A stretch of 64,000 nt of DNA from Maea johnstoni (lineage: Eukaryota > Annelida > Polychaeta > Spionida > Magelonidae), in NCBI GenBank assembly GCA_963942565.1, contig OZ012685.1, positions 42,625,019 through 42,689,018 on the forward strand. The letters run 5' to 3'. The translations under genes and the position numbers were made by a program. This document shows positions 35,001-50,000 of this stretch, one piece after another. The notes beneath the pieces were generated by a model. The model was given only the letters and a program-made list of their open reading frames with translations. It did no database searches and was not told the origin of the DNA. Within the stretch, counting starts at the first letter, position 1. Each line of letters opens with the position of its first letter.

Positions 35001-38000
35001 ATCGTGAGACTTTCTCGAGCGCTCGATGTCTTGCCAATCGAGCCCAGCCATAGGTGCTACTAGTCCTGCCCGACCCATTGAGTCATTTGGTTATTATTGG
35101 ATGCTGTGAAGTTTTGCTGTAAATACCATTCATAATATTTTACTGAATATTTAGGCCTAAAAAAGTTGTTTGTTTCCTGTAACTCTACCCTAACAAGTTT
35201 TTATTCAAAATAATTCCTACCCTTAATTTTTTTCAGCCCTCTCGACTCCTTATCATTAAAAAAATGCATAAAACACACATTTTTGAACAGAAAAATAATC
35301 AATTTTTTTTCCCACCTACCTTCCTTATTTTTTTTTTAGACCGTTACAGGAAACAAACTATTTTTTTCTAGGCCTTAGCAACAGGACTACTCATGTGATA
35401 CTACTAACCATAAAGCAACTTTATTTACATGGATGAAATAACTAGCAGCAGCACAATATTAAAGCAGTCTCTTAGCAGGCTTACCTTTACATGCCAGTGA
35501 AATCACAGATGAGGTTGTGCTGTAGATTTTCTAGGAAATGCCTCTATCTTTTATCGGCATTCTGCCTTGATGTATCAAGTGATAGCTGAAGGTATTGATA
35601 CATGTGACTGATTGATTTTCAATGTATCTGAGAATGGCCATGAGGCCTAAAAAAATTAATTGTTTGTTTCTTGTAACGGTATGAAAAAAAATAGGGAAGG
35701 TAGATCGGTAAAAAAAAATATTTTTGCATAATTTTTTTGTTTTTTTTTGGTTCTTCTATGCATGTTTTACGCTGATTGGTAGTTGGATGGGCGATTAAAA
35801 CAGTAGGGTAGGGATTCTTTTGAATAAAAACTTGTTAGGGTAGGGTTACAGGAACCAAACAACTTTTTTTTTTAGGCCTGATCATGTATCACAAAACTGA
35901 CCGCCTCCAGGTCATCCTGGGGCAGGACTTGTACATAACTAGGTGGGCATCCTGATGTACATGTATATCACCATTTCAGGTTAGGCCTAAAAAAAGATGT
36001 TCGTTTCCTATTACCCTACCTACCCTAATTTTTTGCCCCTACCCTAATCTTTTTATTGGCCAAAATATTATCTTTTTAAAAAAGAAAGGTAAAAATTTGT
36101 AACTGCTTCATATACCATGCACGGCATACAAAAAAAATGAAAAAAGAAAGAAAATAACGTCAAATATCAGCATATAATACTAGTTCAGTGGATTTAAATA
36201 GATCTAGACATCCCACTACTTTAGATGTTGCTATTCTGCCTTGCATATACATCTAAGGCAGCATAGAGGAGTGAAAAAAAATATCATAAAATAAAATAAA
36301 TTCCCTACCTACCTACCCTATTTTTTCCTAGCATGTAATAGGAAACAAACATATTTTTTGTTTAGGCCTTATGCCTGAGCATCCAAATTTTGAGGTTCGA
36401 AAACTTTAAACATGACATTTTCAGTTTCACTTCAAGATAACATGATTTGCGGTTTTCTCTAAAATATAGCACCCTCAAATCTACTGAATTGTCCATTGTC
36501 CGCACCTGGGGAGCCAGTTTTGGGAATCCGAGCAAAGGGGCTATTTCAAGCCAAGAAATTAAAGAAATTCCCTGTCACACATATCTCTGTTATTCATTGT
36601 AAAATCATGAGTGTGTTAATGATAAATGTTGATGTTTCCTCTACTAAGTACTGCATCATTTGCTTTGTTGATGGAATATTTAGCGCCAATTAAGGGTGCA
36701 CCCATCATGATCAGCAGATGACTAAACTTGCGTCATTTCTGAATTGATATGTCATTTCATCAGTGAAAATCTGGACTTGAAATGAGGAGTGTACATAGTT
36801 TCTTGATATGAGTGTTTTGCTGTGTTGTGTTGCTGTGCACGCAGGTGTTCATTGGATTTATCCGAGACAACAAAAGAGAATGTTTACAGAATATCAGCTC
36901 TTTTCAGGTGAGCACTGAAGAATGTTTTTCGAGGCAACTTTGAACTTATATAGTTTTGGGAGAAAAATTTTACTATGAAAATTTCCCCCTTCTAAAATAT
37001 TCTAGGGGCTATTTATTTTTGGCCTCAATAGAGCTAAATCTTATGCTCTTCATTGTCATGTGTGTGACTGTTATTGATAAAAATACCTCAAACGCATACC
37101 AGGGTCTTAGCCAGGATTTTCATAACAGGGTGTCCAAAATGGGGTTTCAAGACGACAGGGTGTCCCAACCCCCTCACTGAAAAAAAATAAGTCATCATAC
37201 TGACCATACACATTGACAAAACAAGTAATTATATGCTTTATTTCTTCAACAAATGCCTTATCATTTAAGGATAAAACTTTTAAAGATATCTACTTGTAAT
37301 TAATATTTAAAAAAAATTCTGACCAAAAGATAGGGTGTCTTTTCCCCACAAAATAGGTATTTTTCGTGGACCAGGGTGCCAAAAAGACACCCTGCTGCCT
37401 AAGACCCTGGCGCATACTCATCACCATCATCAATGATCTTTGTTCTTATTTAGCTATTCTTATTCCATACAGTCATACGCATATACAAACACAAAGCCTT
37501 CTGAGATGGCCAGCTTGACACTCAGCTTGGTAGTGGCCAAGTTGTCTGAAGCTGCTAGCACCAAGTTGTTTATGGTGTGTACTGAAAGGGATTGCCAGTG
37601 TTATGACCTATATCTGGGTGTGAACTGGAAGTGAACCCCCTAACTATCTATGCCTCTGCTCCTAACAGGACCACATGCTTATGAATAGGTGCCAGCGTAT
37701 TAAAATTAGCCTTGGTTTTCTTTTACTGAGGGATTTCATGTGTAAAAACTAAAGATGCAAAGGCGCTAAATAAATATTCATGCATTGGACTTCTGCCATC
37801 TGTTGTGGTATTAGTTCAGGTAGTGATTGAATCCTGTGTCCGACATTGGTGGTCGCCAGGCAGGACATGATGGTTACCCAGTCTATAGCTAGCCTGTCGG
37901 GCTAGTATATGTTTATTATGTTATCAGTCTTGTAGCTCTGCTATTCTAGGGTAACAGGAACTTCAGGAAAATCTAGTCTTGAAACCCATATCCAAAAGAT

Positions 38001-41000
38001 TTTTTTTCTGATTTTACGTGCTTTATTTTGAAATATCAGCACACACTGGGCTTATTTGATCAAGTATCCATTTATCAAGCGGAGGGCCAGGCTTCAGTTA
38101 AAAACTAACAAACCACCATAGCCCCACCCAAGATCTCATAGCCCTAGATTTTCTAAATGCTTCAGTCCCACTGCAGTGACAGTGCAATCCTTCCCTAAAA
38201 ACAGTTTTTGATGGCGTAAGCTATCTCTTCACTGTTGTATTGCATATTGGAATTGTACCCTAGGACAATTGATATGTCAAATGGTCTTTATCAAGTGATT
38301 TTATTGTTTATTGCTCTGAGCATGATCTTAAAATTTCACTTTCCTCATAGCCAGCTGGGAGGATTGCTAAGTCAAATATTATAATAGCCCAACCCAATTT
38401 TCTGTAGCCATTGGTTATGAGGCTAGTGGCTAGCTGGACCCCTGTCAAGCATTGTGTAATTTCAGGTCATGCTAGTTGAGATTGGTTTGGGTCAGTAGAT
38501 TCCAGTTAGTGTGGTGCTAAGCCTTACCAGACCACTATTGTTGGATCCCAGAATACTTCATATCTTGAATGAGTAACCTTAACCATGGTCAGTGTTATTG
38601 ATCAATGCCAGTAAAGTTGTTATAGATCTTTCACCATGGGAATGAGAAAAACAAAACAAATTGGTAAAGGGCTGTAGATTGATTTATTTTGGCCCAGGTC
38701 TTCAGGAAGTGGGGTTTCCAGGTTATATGTTGTTGTACGAACTGTGTGTGTTTATTGATTACATTTGTCTGTTACAGATGTCTGTTTGAGATTTATCTCT
38801 TAAAATGTCAATTTCCAACGAATAACTGATTTTTTCCACCTCAATACAATTACCATGTATGAGGATATGCCTTATTCCAAGTCTAAGTACATGCATGTTT
38901 ATAAATGAATGTAAACTGAGAATAGTGTGGCATCTATTGAAAAAGTGTCCTAAGCCTAGCTAGGTGATGGTCTACATCAACATTGGGTTCTCAGCATTGG
39001 AAAGGTATTACTATGTGATGAATGGCTGGCCATGGCTTGGAAGCTTTCTCCCTTTCCCTACCGTTCTTTGTTTTTAATGGAGACCTGCACACTAAATCTC
39101 CTGTGCTTTTTTTTGCGAGACAAGTGGCCATAACATTTAATAATGCAACAAGAATAAGCCCAGCCTGTCATGCATTGCACCTGACCCCCATCTTATAGAA
39201 CCAGCCAGGTGTGAAATCTTGCACACTGAAGTCTTTTGCACATGGCCCAATTTGCGGAGTTCATCAGGTGTAAGTCTGAGAAGTCCCATTGTTATATACC
39301 TGGGCAAGTTACATTGTTATATATACAAGGCCCCTGCATCATGGTGTAGCCTAGGTGGTTAGGTGTTGAGGATGATGTGTGTGTGTGTGTGTGTGTGTGT
39401 GAAGCTTGGCAAGATTTTGCTCATTACTTGAAGATGATGAGATGATACTGAAGAGACAGAGAGAGTGTTGTTGGATGCGTAGCTGATGTGACTGCTGTGG
39501 GTGACATCAGGTTTGTTTCCCATGGAGATGGCATATTTTGCCGGGGAGATGAGCTCTGTGTAATAGAATACAATATGTGACACACCTGGTAGGCAAGATA
39601 GCGGCCTGCATTCCGTGTGTGATTCACCAGCCCCCCTCTCCACTCAGCGATGTGAGCTGGTATGTGCCAGCTGAAACTCTCTGCTATTTACTCACTCTCT
39701 CTGGTAACAGCATCATCTTCTCCTGAGTCAACTCTTGCTAGTTCCCAAAATGTACTGTAGTCACTGAATATGTTGGTCTTTTTGTAGTGTTCCCTCACAC
39801 CCTGTGTGAAATGGGGGAGGTCAGGATGAGTGAATTTTGAGTGGCAACATCTATTTCATGATAACATATCTGGAAGTGAGGGGTTGTCGCATAAGATATT
39901 AGTATACATTCTATTTCACCCTTTTTCCTACTCAGTTATGTTTTTTTAGAACTCATCTATTGAGAAATAAACCTAGCCATTGTTTTCTTAAAGTTGTATC
40001 CCCCCCCCCCCCCCAATGTAAATCACATGACATTGTAGAAGAATATTTTGCCTTATTTCAGTTAGCAAATACATGTATTTTTATGAATTCTAAGCATATA
40101 TCGGGGTCTCCTTTGAAAAATAGGACGCAAAATAAGTTAAAGTTGGCATTTTTGACCCTATTTTGAAATCCTTGCTAAGACCCTGCCTGATATGAACATT
40201 TGTGACACCAAGGTAACACAGAAATTATTACTGCTCAGGTCGCTCTGTGTAACCATGCGTTCCAGCTAGAGAGGTTATTGAGAAGTTTATTGCTTGCCGT
40301 AGACCCTACTACACTCAGTAAGTGTTTACAGCTAGGCTCCTAGGTTTGGCACTAGCTAAGAAATAGATCTGTCGTGGGTGAGCGCTATCATCTATCCGCT
40401 GAAGGAGAGAGTGTCCAATGAGATGTAATACTGATGTCTGTGTAGGATCACACCCACCAGATGCTGGTGAACATTGAATTTTTATGGTAACAAGTTAAAA
40501 ACACAAGCCCTGTTTTCTGGGTGTATCAGCCTGTGTAGTCTCCCCTATTACCTACAGTTTGTTTTTGTCCTATTTTAATGAGTCACTACTAACAGGCTTG
40601 GCCCTTACACACAGGGAGCCAATAATTGTCAATGTGGCACTTCTCTACAATGACTACTAGTATTTAAACAAATTAGTTGGTTGCTCAATGGTTATGTTAT
40701 TACCTCAATAAACAGAGATGCTGGTTTAAATGTTTTTTCAAGGATACAACTTATATTGGCAGGGCTCGAAATTCTCTTTTTTTCAGGGAGCCCTATTGCA
40801 TCTTCAAAATATGTAAAGGTGTTGAGTATAGAAATCAGTACAGGTGAACTTGGATAAGACGGACCACTGTACGACGGATCTTTGCATATGACGGACAATA
40901 TGCTTGGTCCCAGTCTGATGCATATCAAGTATTTGTCATATGTATATGACGGATTTTGCGTATGACGGACCAATTTTCCTGGTCCCATTGAGTCCGTCAT

Positions 41001-44000
41001 ATCCAAGTTCACCTGTACATCCTTGGGCCCCCTGCAGAAATTTTTAGAGAGCCCCAGGAGAATGCAAGGGAGCTCTGAACTCCATGCACCCCCTAATTTG
41101 GAGCCCTGACTGGTAGTCAAGTAAAATAGACATGTATTTGAATCACATATCACATAGTTCATGATAGTTGATAGCATAACATTTGTATATTATAATAACA
41201 TATTTTGAAATCAACTCATCAATCCCCTTAAGGTTCTTGCAAGATTTAATGTGAAGAATAAGCTTTTGTACAACTTCATTTCAAGCCCTGTTATTTTATG
41301 TGCTATTTATCGGCAGAGTTCAGTTTCAAACCCAGTTGAGGTCTTTAGGTCACAGGCAATCTGTTGCTCAAGTGTAAACATACGGTACTGCACACAACAG
41401 TTGTACAAAGGAAAATGCTCCCATGTGTACTACATATTAAGGATGCTACCTCATGAGAGTTATGTTTACCAGGTCATGATTACTAGAGGTGTTTAGACAT
41501 TTATGATAAATGAATATTTGATGATTAAAGGAAGCAAAAAGGTAAACACTTAACGCATACATGCCAGTCCTTAGTTTGTTTGTTTTTATAAATTTGCTCA
41601 TAAAAATGGGGATTGAAACAGCTATCACAAAATATCTGCCCGATCGACTTCTAAGCTACTTTAAATCCTTTCACTAAATTTTATAGCCTATTATGTCAAA
41701 AAGGATAATTTATATTTCCGCCCAGGGACTTAGCCAGGACCCGTCCTACCTGTCTTTTGGACAGGTAGTTTCCTAAAAACCTGTTTGGACAGGCATAATT
41801 TTCTATGATGATTTTTTAATTTTGACTTTTGGGGTGTAATAACCAAATATTTTCCTAACAAACCATCTTCTAGGACATAGCTGAAGTGTAAATTGCCCAT
41901 TTTGACACACTAGGCTATTATATGTAGCTGGTGTAAGGATTTGAAGTAGATAAGTAGCTAAATCTGGACGGGCAGATATTTTGAAATAGCTGTTTTTGAC
42001 AGGCATTTTTAAAATCCTGGCTAAGTCCCTGTTTCCGCCATGTCTTGGGAGAGGGTTTGTCTGGAAAAGATTTGGGGATTTTGCATGCCTGTATCATGAA
42101 AGTGTACTTCTGCTGTTATCTCTGCCTGCCAACCACTCCAATCGACTTCTCTACTGATAGTATAATACATGTAATATTTCACGATGGCTTGTTTAACCAT
42201 TATGCTGCTGCTTGCTAATTTGGTAAATAGAAAATCATGCAAAATTTAACCTGAAGAATTTACTAAAACCCTGACACATGGGTACTCATCTGAGAGAAAT
42301 CCACACGAGCAATCCATTGAATATCAACATGACAGGGTTTAGATTGTTTTCAAAAATCTTTGCATCCTTGTGCTTAGGGCGAAAGAAGCCTTAGCATTGG
42401 AAGGATTAAGCCTGCGTTGGTTGTGCTCGCTGCTGCTGCTGAGCACTGCTGGTTGTTGCTGTGTTAGCAGATGGTCACGTTGAGGACAATGTGATATGGG
42501 AAGGAAGGAGAGCCTGCATGCAGACCTCCATGCTGCAGCAGACTCATGTATGTATGTACGGTGGAGGAGGAAGTAGGGCTATGCAGCAGCCTGCTGGAGT
42601 GCTGGGTCCCCATAGTAGTGTGCACAACAGACCCTAGACTAGGCTCCTAGTCCCTGTAATGTTCACCTTCCCTTATTAGTGCAGCGGCAAGGGGCTTGAA
42701 AAAATGACCAACCCCTCCAGGCGGTAGAACTAAGCGAAACTGGTCTTAAATGAAAGGTATGGATCTCTATTAATAGAATATTGGGTGAGTACGAATTTAA
42801 AACATGTACACACCTGTGTTTTAACCCTCTGTTTGCCAAAACTATCGAAATTTCTTCAGATTCACCAAAAACATAAATTGATATATCTGAGTCTAAGGAC
42901 TGGTTGCATGATGGATTTTATACCATTTTCCCTTCTTGAGACCTCTCAGGGAATGCAAAGGAGCAATGAAACAGCCAGGTTTACCCCATTTTGTCATTAT
43001 TTTAACCCCTTAAACCCCATTTTTTAAGTTAATTTAGCTAATTTCTACATTTTTTTCCAATTTTTATCTCAAAAATTAAATAGAACTTAGTCAAACCACT
43101 TGAAATGAAGGCATTGGATATCCTTTCAATAAGACAGAGGTGTTTACAGAGTTAGAGTGGGAACAAGCGTCGGTTTTAACCCATTATCTCCAAAAATCAA
43201 ATAATGTGTTTATGTACAATATTCTTACACTGCCAGGGTTTTAGATTAAACGTACCCTTTAACTCATAGTTTTCAAAGTCTTCTATGAAGAAATACCCAA
43301 TACCAGAGTTATTGTGATGATAAAATGCTCCATTAACCCTTTTCTGCTCTAATTTTAACCCTTTATAGCCCATTTTTAAGGGTATAAGTACATTTTTCAC
43401 CTTTCATCAAATTCTTTAATTTGACAAGTTGAAGCATTGGTTGCACAATGAGTTTTTACCATTTTTCTTTCTTGAGGCTCCTCTGGCATTGCAAAGTTGC
43501 AATAAATCAGTCTGAATAACCCCATTTTGTCCCTATATTAACCCTTTGTAGCCCATTTTAAAAGGGTTTAGGCAGAATTTTCACTTTACTTCAAATTCTC
43601 TACTTTGATGAGTTGCATGGTGGGTTTGATACTCTTTTTCCTTCTTGAGGCTTCTTGAATAATGCACAGATGCAATAGAACCGTCTGATCAACCCCATTT
43701 TGTTCCTATTTAACCCCTTAAAACCCATTATCTATGTTATTTTAGATAATTTGTCGCCATTTTCTTCTTTTTCACCTCAAAAAGTAAGTTGAATCTGGTC
43801 AAACTTCCTGAAATGAGAGTAGGGGGGTATGCTTTTAATAAGGGAGAGGTGTTTACAGATATGAAACTAGACATTAACAACTTTCCAGACCATGCACAGT
43901 GTGCATGCTCCATATGTTGTAGCAGGCTTGAGACCTGCCATCCCAAAAGCAGAAAAAAAACTAAAATATACATAGAAATTTAATGAAAATTCATATATGA

Positions 44001-47000
44001 GCATTCGACTTACAAAAATAGACCGTTTCACTTTGATATCGTTTCTTTAGATGATTATGAATTTTTTAAATTATCAAAAACAGTTTTCATAAATAGAAAA
44101 CCATTCATTCACCATTTTCACTTTTAGAAGCACTGTTTTGGGGTTTACAATGCCATTCGTTAAGTTATTTTGAGAACTGGAAAAGGCCTCGAAAAACAGA
44201 TTTCAACCCATTTCGGACAAATGTAAAAAAATAGCACCAAGCGTTTCAAAATGCAAAAATAGACATCTTCAGCTGTATGATTCAATAAAAATTAAGGTTA
44301 TTACTGTAAGTCGGCCCCATCCATTTTTAATTTCCAGAATTTTCGTTTTAGGGTGTGTTTTGGCAAGAATACCAAATATGTTTGCTCCATAATTTTGAGC
44401 ACTTGTTCGCACACACTTCCAATATCCCCATTTCATTCAAGCTTTCTAGGGAGGTTCGTTGGATTTTACCCATTCTAGAAATATTTTTAAAAGGGGTGCC
44501 TTTGCTTAATCTTTAATAAAAGGGTGCCACCTATGGGGTAATGTTGTCCACTCTTTACATTGAGTAAAGTGGCTCCATCTACAAATTGTTTTGGTAAAGC
44601 TCTGTTTAAACTTCGCAAGAATGTAGCTAGGATTTGGCACTTCATTAGTAATAAGTTCAAATGGAAATTTCTTAGTTCTTTATAATTAAATATCCTCTAG
44701 GAGCAATTTCATTATGGTTCCTATTCCTTAACGTAACTTACCTAAATGATTTATGAATATACAGAAATATAATAAGAATATGTATAATTTAGGCTAAATC
44801 GCAAACATTCATAATCCATCAACAAATGTTCAAAATCATTTCAATAAAGCATTTTGGATATTATTAAAGGAACTTTGAATATTTCTCAATCATTTACGAA
44901 CATACCTGACCCAGTGTTTCAATAATCAAAATAGTATTTTCAATATCCCTAAGTAAATGAAAGAATATTCGTATATCAGAGTGATTTTGAACGTTTACAT
45001 TTCAGGAACATTATTACCTGAGTCATATAGGTATATACCTAGTTGATGAAGTCCCAGCCCTACCCCCCCCCCCCCCCCCCCCCCCACTTGAATCAGAGAT
45101 ATGCATTTAAGGCAATGAGAATTTTATGTACGTTTGTTTATTTCTTAAAAGGATCAGTAAATTATTAGATTTGAAATATTTCAATTCACTCAATATTACC
45201 TTTTAATGTCCAAAATATACCACTATGTCTTGCCTTAGCACATGAGAATTAACCCTTCAGCAGATATTTGAATATACATGGTCTACAGACATACATGTTC
45301 TACAGAAATTGTCTATGAAATGTAGGTTTAATACTGATAAAACAACATGAATCCTAAGCTCACTACATCTTCGCCTGATTGCAGGTGCATGCTTTTTGAC
45401 GCATAGCCAATCTGACTACAGCCCACGCTCTGGTGGCAGATTCCGTAATTAAAATAACTATAAAAGTTGGTAATGGCAAGTATAATGTGTTGAAGTACCA
45501 TATCCCCATTTCCCTGGGTTTTTATCGAAACAATTCCCTTAGATCATGGTCTTTTACAGTCTTTTATCGAGATATACTAAATACTAGAGCTCTCCTGATT
45601 TCTGTTCTCATGTTAACCCTTTATAACCCATTTTTAAGTGTTTTAACATATATTGTAAACCTGTTTCCAAATGTATACTTAAACATTTTGTAGAACTCAG
45701 TTGAACCACTCGAGATGATAATGCTAGAAAGTCTTTTCAAGAAAAGAGAGGTGTTCCTAAGGTAATAAAAAAGGACAAACAATATAACAATTAAACTTGC
45801 TGCATAAGTCCATCAAATAAATGTTTTTTGACAAGTCTTTGTCAGTGTGAAGAGTCATACCATCATCTGTTTAACGGAAGCCTCTGTTCTTCTAGTATTG
45901 GAGAGGGTCCTTCCAATAAACAGACGATGCAGGTAGGACTCTTCACACTGAAGATTAATTTGGAGACATGATTACGATATCTGCTAAAACCCAATACGAA
46001 TGAGAATGAGAACAAAAAAGAGTCAATGTATAATTTTATCATCAGAAAAGCTCTGTTATTGGGTATTACTTCATAAAAGACTTTAAACCCCATGGTCTAA
46101 GGAGAATGTTTCAATAAAAAAAACTGGCAATGGGAGACATGGTACATCAACACAGCATCTGGTCTTCGGGCATAATGGGTTAAAATGAATTGTTGTTCTC
46201 ATTTTAAATCTATAAGTACCTCTTCCTTATTGAAAACATACTCAATACCCTTGTTTGAACACATTCCTTCTACTTTTTGAGGTGATGATGAAGAAAATGA
46301 TGACCAATTATCTAAAATAACATAGATAATGGGTTTTAAGGGGTTAAAATAGGGACAAAATGGGTTAATCAGATGGTTCTTATGCATCTGTGCATTTCCC
46401 GAGAAGCCTCAAGAAGGGAAAATTGTATAAAACCGACCATGCAACTCATCAAAGTAGAGAATTTGAAGTTAGGTGAAAGATCTGACTAAACCCTTTTAAA
46501 ATGGGCTACAAAGGGTTAAAATAGGGACAAAATGGGTTAATCGGACATTTTTATTGCAACTTTGCATTCCCTGAGAAGCCTCAAAAGGAAAAATGGTATA
46601 AAACTCATCATGCAACCACTGCTTCAACTCATCAAAGTAAAGAATTTGAGGAAAGGTGAAAACATTTACCTAAACCCTTAAAAAGGGCTATAAAGGGTTA
46701 AAATTAGAGCAGAAAAGGGTTAATGGAGCATTTTATCCTCAGAATAACTTTGATATTGGATATTCCTTCATAAAAGACTTTGAAAACTATGATTTAAAGG
46801 GTACGTTTAATCTAAAACCCTGGCAGTGTAAGAATATTGTACATAAACACATTATTTGATTTTTGGAGATAATGGGTTAAAACCGACGCTTGTTCCCACT
46901 CTAACTCTGTAAACACCTCTTCCTTATTGAAAGGATATCCAATGCCCTCATTTCAAGTGGTTTGACTAAGTTCTATTTAACTTTTGAGATAAAAATTGGA

Positions 47001-50000
47001 AAAAAATATAAAAATTAGCTAAATTAACATAAAAGATGGGATTTAAGGGGTTAAAGTAATGACAAAGTGGGGTAAACCTGGCTGTTTCATTGCTCCTTTG
47101 CATTCCCTGAGAGGTCTCAAGAAGGAAAAATGGTATAAAACCCATCATACAACCAGTCCTTAGACTCAGATATATTGAATTGTGTTTTTGGTGAATCTAA
47201 AGAAATTTCGATAGTTTTGGCAAACAAAGGGTTAAAACACAGGTGTGTACATGTTTTAAATTCGTACTCACCCAATATTCTATTAATAGAGACCCATACC
47301 TTTCATTTAAGACCAGTTTCGCTTAGTTCTACCGCCTGGAGGGGTATCTCCTTAATTAGAGGGCTTTTTCAGACCTTGCCACTGCACTATATGTGTTGAC
47401 CAAGCACTGTGGTGTGGTACCAGGTTTGGTAGATAGATGGCACCACCTGCTCCTAGTATCTCTATATGGTTACAGGATCAAACTGAATCCTGGTGAGACA
47501 AATGTAAACTAAATTGGACACTGCGGCCATCTAGACTATTTGGTGCCTGGTAACAGAAACAAATGAGAGAAAAAAAATACATATGACAGCCTAGAAATCT
47601 AGGCTAAACAGACCCCTGTCTCTGCTTGGGTCATTCATTCACTTCATCAATGATGCCTACTATCTGCCTGTATCTTACCACAAGGTCACTGCCCCCAGGG
47701 CTGTTTTCAATATTGATTTCAAGAGGAAATCTACGGGATATTAACCTGCCAGTATTATGTCATGTTTTGTTTGCTTGGAAATAGGTTTTTTGTTTGTGTG
47801 ATTAATTATCACAATCAGCTGTCTCTGAAGTAGAAAATATCATTTATCATTTCTTAGAACTGACCCGTCGATTAGTGTCAGATTAGTGTTTCCTTGTAAT
47901 CACTCAGTCTCAGCTGATTGTTTAATGTTAAAGGGAGTGATATTTCATACTTCCTTTAAATAAGTCCTTGCCATAGATTTGAAGTAATAAACCAATGGTT
48001 TGACAATGGTTGCTAAGAAACACCACAGATCTTCAGTGATAGCTTAGTATCCTACAACATAACATCATGTAAAGGAGGGGTTCAATTATTGAACATCATG
48101 TGCACACTAAAAATAAATTACAGCAAGTACTATTGTCTTGATCTGTAGTGGAGCTATTTACTTAGATCCTAACTGAAAAAAAGCTTTGGTCTTCAATTTG
48201 AACTTCAATTTAATTCTATAATTCAGCATTCATCAATTTGCATTGAGTAAGTTTGCATTGATTTTGAAACAAAAAAACACTTGTTTGGCCTTAATATTGT
48301 CTATAATATGCCACTTTTCTACCAGGTAAACTGAATTCATGATTTCCTACGTTATAATAGATTTTATCAGATTTTTCTGAGCTAGTGGTAGCAATCAATA
48401 AATGACCCCATGTAGGTAGGTACAGAAGTGCCTTTTACCCTGTATCTAGGTCAGTGCTAGGCATTGAACTTTTTATATACAGTGTTTAGATATCACTATC
48501 AGGGCTTGACATTAACCCCTATGCTGCTGATGGCTAATTTGGCCAATACAAATTGACAAGGTCTATTCAAGTTGGAATAGTTTTGGCTTAAATATGATAC
48601 GAAGGAACTCTTGGGTCCTGGCTCCAGCTATTTCAAGCCCTGCCTGATATTGGATCCTTGACCCCTTAAGCCATTACGTCACACATCAATATTGAATGCA
48701 CATCCCACTCATCCTTTCCAATAGGAAAATTGCTTAACACCAGCTGGATGTGAAATGGATTGATCATTTGACTGAACGCCTTAGCAATAGATCCTCCTAG
48801 CATTAGGGCCTTAGCTAGTATTCTGAAACTGTCAAATGGCCAAATATTGTAGCCACATGAGATTTTTCGAAGAAGACTGAAAAATCCTGCAATCATAGCT
48901 AAGGTCAACAACATTTTATGTAGCATCCAGTGCTATTTGTATAAAAAATCCACTTTTGAACAGTTTCTTTTGCATGAATGTAAAAAGGTAGTCTTAACTA
49001 GATTATTTAACAAATTTCATGTAAATGCAGGGTGCAACACAGGTTCCAAAACATTACAGTTTGCGTTGGGCAAGCTGGCACTTTCTCTTGCCCCGACACT
49101 GTTAAACAAAAGTGAGTTGAATTGGGAGGATTCTGCTTTAAAAAAAATACTTGCTGAGCAGGGCAAGTGAGGGTTTTGTTCTGTTTGCCTGATTGCCATT
49201 TTATGCTGAATTTACTTGCAAATTGCAACAGGGCAGTGAGGGCACGCAGTTATGTTGCACGCTGAAATGTCCTCTTGAAAGTAGGGTGTCGTCCAGGGGC
49301 TTAGCCGTAATGCGTCCAGCGTGTCATATGGACACGCAGAACACTGTTTTTTGGCAGTTTGGACACCCAAAAGTTTATGTCAGAATTTGCTAAAGATGAC
49401 TTTTCTTAGAAGATAGAAGATGTAGAAGCTGTAGTTTCACTCTTATAAGACACACAAAGCAGTATCTGGCCTAAAAAAACAAAATCTGTAAAGGTATAGG
49501 GTCTATCTTATTCGTAGTATGTATTTTGTACCACACTTTTGACACGCAAAAGTCTATGAAACCTCTATTTGGACACCCTGTTTCCAAATATCGGATAAGA
49601 CCCTGGTGTCGTCTTATTTTCAATGGAATTTCCATTGTGCCCAGGGTTCTAAGAGCTGGCGCCAGTTCTGTACAGAGGAGTCCTGTTCATAGGAGTGGTG
49701 AGGGTATATATCAAGTAACTTCCTAGGTCAGCCAAACCAAGCTCATAACAGGAAGTACTTAGTCTGTAAAGTTTGCGATATAGGATATGCCAATTATTGT
49801 GAATATTGATGGTTTTTGCTTCTGAACATGATCAGGCTGATATTTTGTGAAATTATTAGTGAAAGGAAGAACTGCTTACAAGGCATCAGTCCATGTGCAT
49901 AGCTAAGTTAAAGAAGGAACACAATACGAATTGTTTTCTGTTTAACTTATAGGTTTTCATCTGTAAATGGTAAATTATTACTTATAAAGGGTTAATGAAC

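Larger units (their letters stand above)
34458..35436. repeat. 489-bp direct tandem duplication
   Basis: 34458-34946 is repeated at 34947-35436 with very few differences (one T/A change near 34572, G/T near 34711, a T-run length). The unit includes the end of a hAT-like MITE and a whole GGCCTAAAAAA MITE. Confidence 0.95.

Noticed and set aside
42785-47148. Matching protein-like frames near 42785-43027 and 46966-47148
   Set aside because: They look alike because they lie in the two arms of the foldback element.
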